Source of the DNA: Methylobacterium nonmethylotrophicum
GTDB lineage: Bacteria > Pseudomonadota > Alphaproteobacteria > Rhizobiales > Beijerinckiaceae
Direction of reading: 5' to 3'
Length of the DNA stretch: 64,000 nucleotides
Assembly: GCF_004745635.1 (NCBI RefSeq)
Contig: NZ_SRLB01000013.1
Span: 62,001-126,000 of the forward strand
In this document: positions 61,754 through 64,000 of the stretch, in pieces
How the letters are laid out: each line of letters opens with the position of its first letter
How positions within the stretch are numbered: the stretch's first letter is position 1
Program-made: the position numbers and the translations under genes
Notes under the pieces: generated by a model
Database searches by the model: none
What the model was told of the DNA's origin: nothing
What the model saw: only the letters and a program-made list of their open reading frames with translations

Positions 61754-62404
61754 TCAGGTCAGAGCGACGGTCCGGTCGTCGACGGCGCGCACTTCCGGGA
61801 CCGACCAGGCCGCCCGCTCGGCCGCGTCGCGCTCGGCAGGCGACGAGACGGCACCCTCCAGGGTGACGCAGTCTCCCTCGACCCTGATCGTGATCGCATC
61901 CGCGTCGAGCAGGGCGCGGCGCCGGAAAGCCTTTAAGATGTTGCTCCGGACCGCGCTCGGCCGCACCTCCGGCCGAACCTCGATGAGGTTCGACACCCCG
62001 ACGACGCCGGACAGCTTGCGGACCGCAGCTTGCGCCTCCACCATCTGATACCGCCAGGGCACGGCCCCGGTCAGGGTGATCCAGCCTTTGGCGACGCGGA
62101 CCCGGATGGCGTCCTTCGGCAGATGCACACAGCGGTCGATGATCGCCAGGGCGCGTGCGGCGATCCGGTCGTCCATCACCTTCTTGGCCTGGGGGAAGCG
62201 GACCTCGATCTCCTGGGCGATGGCGCGCACGCCCTTCGCCCGGCGTACCGCGCGCTCGGCCCCGACCTGCTCGGCGTCGCTGCCGACGTGGCCGGTCAGG
62301 GTGACGACGCCCTCGGAGACGGCGACACCGATCTCGGCCGCGTCGAGGCTGGGATCGAAGTCGAGTTCGTCGAGGACGTCGCGGGGCAGATCCTTGTCGG
62401 TCAT
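61754..62404 (-). CDS. Triple-BON-domain protein (paralogue)
   Basis: 216 residues, three BON domains: VAVSEGVVTLTGHV, VRVAKGWITLTGAV, IRVEGDCVTLEGAV. N-terminus ELDFDPSLDAAEIG is nearly that of the protein at 53814. No signal peptide. GAAGGGGAG upstream of the ATG. A FixK box lies 77 bp upstream, inside the DUF1476 gene end. Cytoplasmic BON proteins of this layout accompany anoxia regulons. Confidence 0.85.
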   Translation of the reverse strand: MTDKDLPRDVLDELDFDPSLDAAEIGVAVSEGVVTLTGHVGSDAEQVGAERAVRRAKGVRAIAQEIEVRFPQAKKVMDDRIAARALAIIDRCVHLPKDAIRVRVAKGWITLTGAVPWRYQMVEAQAAVRKLSGVVGVSNLIEVRPEVRPSAVRSNILKAFRRRALLDADAITIRVEGDCVTLEGAVSSPAERDAAERAAWSVPEVRAVDDRTVALT

Positions 62405-62466
62405 GGCATGGCTCCCCTTCAATCGCTTCCAACGGCGCGGCTGCCTTCGTCGAGATCTTGGGCGAG

Positions 62467-62811
62467 CTACGGAGACGAGCCTTGATCCAGCGCAAGGCCG
62501 GCGCGGCCCTCCGCCCGGGCGAGCCTGGCGCACCGTTGCATCTCCCGGCGCAGCACGGAGACCGGCTCGTCGGTCCCCGCCGCCGCGAGTTCCACGGCCA
62601 GGCGCGCCAGGAGCGCCTCATCGTCGAGGGGCACGGTCTGGGCGACGAAGGAATCGGTGAAGTGCGGGGCCGCGTCGGGGCCGAGCGCCATCCGCTCGCA
62701 GGCCCAGCGCGCCAGGAGCCGGTTGCGCCGGGTGCGCTCCTGGAAGCGCCTGTCTTCCTCGTGCACGAACTGGCGCTCGAAGGCCTGCTCGCGTTCGTCG
62801 AACGTCGTCAT
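62467..62811 (-). CDS. DUF1476 protein, divergent paralogue of F1-ATPase inhibitor zeta
   Basis: 114 residues. MTTFDEREQAFERQFVHEED and RRFQERTRRNRLLARWACER, then MALG, is the N-terminal helix pattern of the zeta subunit (DUF1476) that inserts into alphaproteobacterial F1-ATPase and blocks ATP hydrolysis. The second half (DEALLARLAVELAAAGTDEP...) differs from the housekeeping copy and is truncated at the end. GGGAGG site before ATG. Directly downstream of the FixK-like regulator gene, 43 bp apart. Its 3' end overlaps the FixK box of the BON gene. Confidence 0.78.
   Translation of the reverse strand: MTTFDEREQAFERQFVHEEDRRFQERTRRNRLLARWACERMALGPDAAPHFTDSFVAQTVPLDDEALLARLAVELAAAGTDEPVSVLRREMQRCARLARAEGRAGLALDQGSSP
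62482..62495 (-). promoter_or_regulatory. FixK/FNR-type box
   Basis: TTGATCCAGCGCAA on the plus strand; 77 bp before the BON start at 62404 (minus). Same sequence as the box at 53206. Located inside the DUF1476 gene. Confidence 0.72.
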
Positions 62812-62854
62812 GACGACCTCCCGTCTCTGCTGTCGCGTGTGCGGGCTGGGCCGC

Positions 62855-63547
62855 TCAATCCTCGACGAGCCGGTGCATCCGGCCACGGCGCAGGCTGACC
62901 TGGCGTCCCCCGGTGCGCAGGAGCGCCCCCTCGGCTTCCAGCTGGGTGATCGTGCGCGACACGGTCTCGATGGTCAGCCCGAGGTAATCGGCGATGTCGC
63001 GGCGGGTCATCGGAAGGTCGAAGGTGCCGGTCCCGCCCAGCCGCAGGTCGACGTCGAGCAGGAAAGCGGCGACGCGCTCCAGCGCCGAGCGCCGCCCGAG
63101 CAGCAGCATGTGGTCCTGGGCTTGGCGCAGGGAGCAGGTGGCCAAGCTCCAGAGCTGGCAGGCGACCTCTGCGCGATGGGTGGCGATCCGCTCGACCTGC
63201 CGCCGCCTGAAGATCAGGACCCGGGTCCCGGACAAAGCCTCGGCACTGTGCCGATGGGCCTCGCCCGGCTCGAAGCCGAACAGGTCGCCGGGCAGGTGGA
63301 AGCCGGTGATCTGGCGCCGGCCGTCGCTCAGGACCTTGTGGGTGCGGACCGCGCCCTGCATCACCCGGTAGACGCTCTCCGCCTCCTCGCCCTCGCCGAA
63401 GATCTCCTCCTCGCGGTCGTAAGCGGCAGGGGTGCCGATGAGTTCGGGGCAGGCGGCGAAGAGGCCAGGGCCGCCGCCGGCCGTCACCGGCGCGCGGGAG
63501 CCTACGACCGGAGGTGAGGCGGGGGGCAGGACCATCTCTCGCGACAT
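62855..63547 (-). CDS. FixK-like Crp/Fnr transcriptional regulator
   Basis: 230 residues from ATG 63547 (AGGAG seven bases upstream); ATG 63562 would add five residues. Effector-like domain RQITGFHLPGDLFGFEPGEA, then the long helix and HTH MTRRDIADYLGLTIETVSRTITQLE. The recognition helix has E-x-V-S-R, which reads TTGAT half-sites (FNR/FixK class). No N-terminal Cys cluster of FNR is seen (only a single C in AACPELIG), so oxygen sensing is probably indirect, as in FixK. Upstream palindromes at 63587-63641. It is the obvious candidate to bind the six boxes. Confidence 0.88.
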   Translation of the reverse strand: MSREMVLPPASPPVVGSRAPVTAGGGPGLFAACPELIGTPAAYDREEEIFGEGEEAESVYRVMQGAVRTHKVLSDGRRQITGFHLPGDLFGFEPGEAHRHSAEALSGTRVLIFRRRQVERIATHRAEVACQLWSLATCSLRQAQDHMLLLGRRSALERVAAFLLDVDLRLGGTGTFDLPMTRRDIADYLGLTIETVSRTITQLEAEGALLRTGGRQVSLRRGRMHRLVED

Positions 63548-63586
63548 CTTTCCGCTCCTCATCTCGTCGAACGAGGGCGAGAATGG

Positions 63587-63641
63587 CCGGAATATTGTCC
63601 TGCAGAAATTCCGGTAGGGCGCTTAAGCGGACTTGCTTAAG
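63587..63641. promoter_or_regulatory. Two palindromes upstream of the FixK-like regulator
   Basis: CCGGAAT (63587-63593) pairs with ATTCCGG (63608-63614), spacer 14; and CTTAAGC (63622-63628) pairs with GCTTAAG (63635-63641), spacer 6. Both are perfect and lie 40-95 bp before the regulator start. No FixK box was found here, so this gene may respond to a different regulator. Confidence 0.5.
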
Positions 63642-63643
63642 GA

Positions 63644-64000
63644 CTAATACGTAGGCACGAAAGGCGAAGCTGCGACCGACCCCGCCCCCGGAAGCCTCGC
63701 CCCGCGTTGCACGTCGTTTTCCATCGTGCCGGCGCCGGGCGGCAGGGCTCGGGACGGGCCGTGGCCGATCGGCGGTTGCCTGGGCGGTCCCGGTGGCCCG
63801 CGACGATCACGCCCCGACGGCAGAGCCGATGGTCGAGGCCGCGAAGAGCTGCAGGGCCGGCGCAGGGCTTGCGCCGTCCTCCAGTCGGCGCGGCATAGAT
63901 AGCTGCCGTCGAATTGGGCGACGCGCCGCAGGGCGGAGAAATCGGGAATGTTGAGCTGCTGACGTTTCAACGTATCCCCGCGTTGATCAGGGGCAAATTC
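63644..64000 (-). other. Partial frame running off the right edge
   Basis: Minus-strand frame open to the window end: EFAPDQRGDTLKRQQLNIP, then DFSALRRVAQFDGSYLCRAD, then a low-complexity Arg/Pro/Ser tail. It may be the end of a gene to the right or a decayed one; no family recognised. Confidence 0.3.

Noticed and set aside
1..64000. CRISPR array, tRNA or rRNA genes, integrase or transposase
   Set aside because: None seen on reading; no regularly spaced repeats, no CCA-ended cloverleaf noticed, no intact recombinase motif. A tRNA or repeat scan would be decisive.

Overview
The window is about 70% G+C and dense with two-component and stress genes. Its gene families (DUF1476, DUF6894, SPW-repeat, HWE/HisKA_2 kinases, Zn-ADH/SRPBCC pairs, GlxA-AraC regulators, FixK-type boxes, GGAAC-type stress promoters) point to an alphaproteobacterium of the Methylobacterium type. 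This assignment is an inference from gene content and composition; no rRNA or tRNA gene was seen.

Layout. 0-8.5 kb: end of a glycosyltransferase, UDP-galactopyranose mutase, a DUF2231 / PQQ-type sugar dehydrogenase / esterase run, an erythromycin-esterase-like protein, a GDSL hydrolase, a HAD phosphatase and an SPW membrane-protein pair. 8.5-10 kb: a graveyard of short gene remnants (SDR, mannitol-dehydrogenase-like, sugar MFS, FAD oxidoreductase). 10-13.2 kb: a lower-GC glycoside hydrolase and SelO. 14.3-26 kb: two related Zn-alcohol dehydrogenase cassettes flank a PAS/LuxR regulator, a PfpI protein, a secreted peptidoglycan-binding protein, a Crp-type regulator and a K+-channel-like protein; three GGAAC-N16/17-GGTT sequences suggest EcfG (general stress) control here. 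26-33.4 kb: an AraC regulator, a deletion-type junction of a LysR gene and an EamA permease, a small histidine kinase, a tandem-repeat exported protein and two response regulators. 33.7-50 kb: SDR, flavin disulfide reductase, an MFS transporter fused to a histidine kinase, a large winged-helix/NB-ARC/TPR regulator, two tandem GlxA regulators, a molybdenum hydroxylase (iorAB-like), CMD, alpha/beta hydrolase and a HisKA_2 kinase.

51-63.6 kb is the most interesting part. Six 14-bp sequences matching the FixK/FNR box TTG(A/C)-N6-(T/G)CAA sit 55-90 bp before successive transcription units. The units encode a K+ channel, small proteins, a receiver protein, two triple-BON proteins, three universal stress proteins, a c-type cytochrome and phosphoketolase. 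At the right end lie a FixK-like Crp/Fnr regulator without the FNR cysteine cluster and, just downstream of it, a divergent paralogue of the F1-ATPase inhibitor zeta (DUF1476). Together they look like a self-contained low-oxygen / energy-saving survival regulon: substrate-level ATP precursor (acetyl phosphate) from phosphoketolase, blocking of ATP hydrolysis, stress proteins and K+ control.

Sequence ends: a gene is cut at the left edge, and an open frame on the minus strand runs off the right edge.
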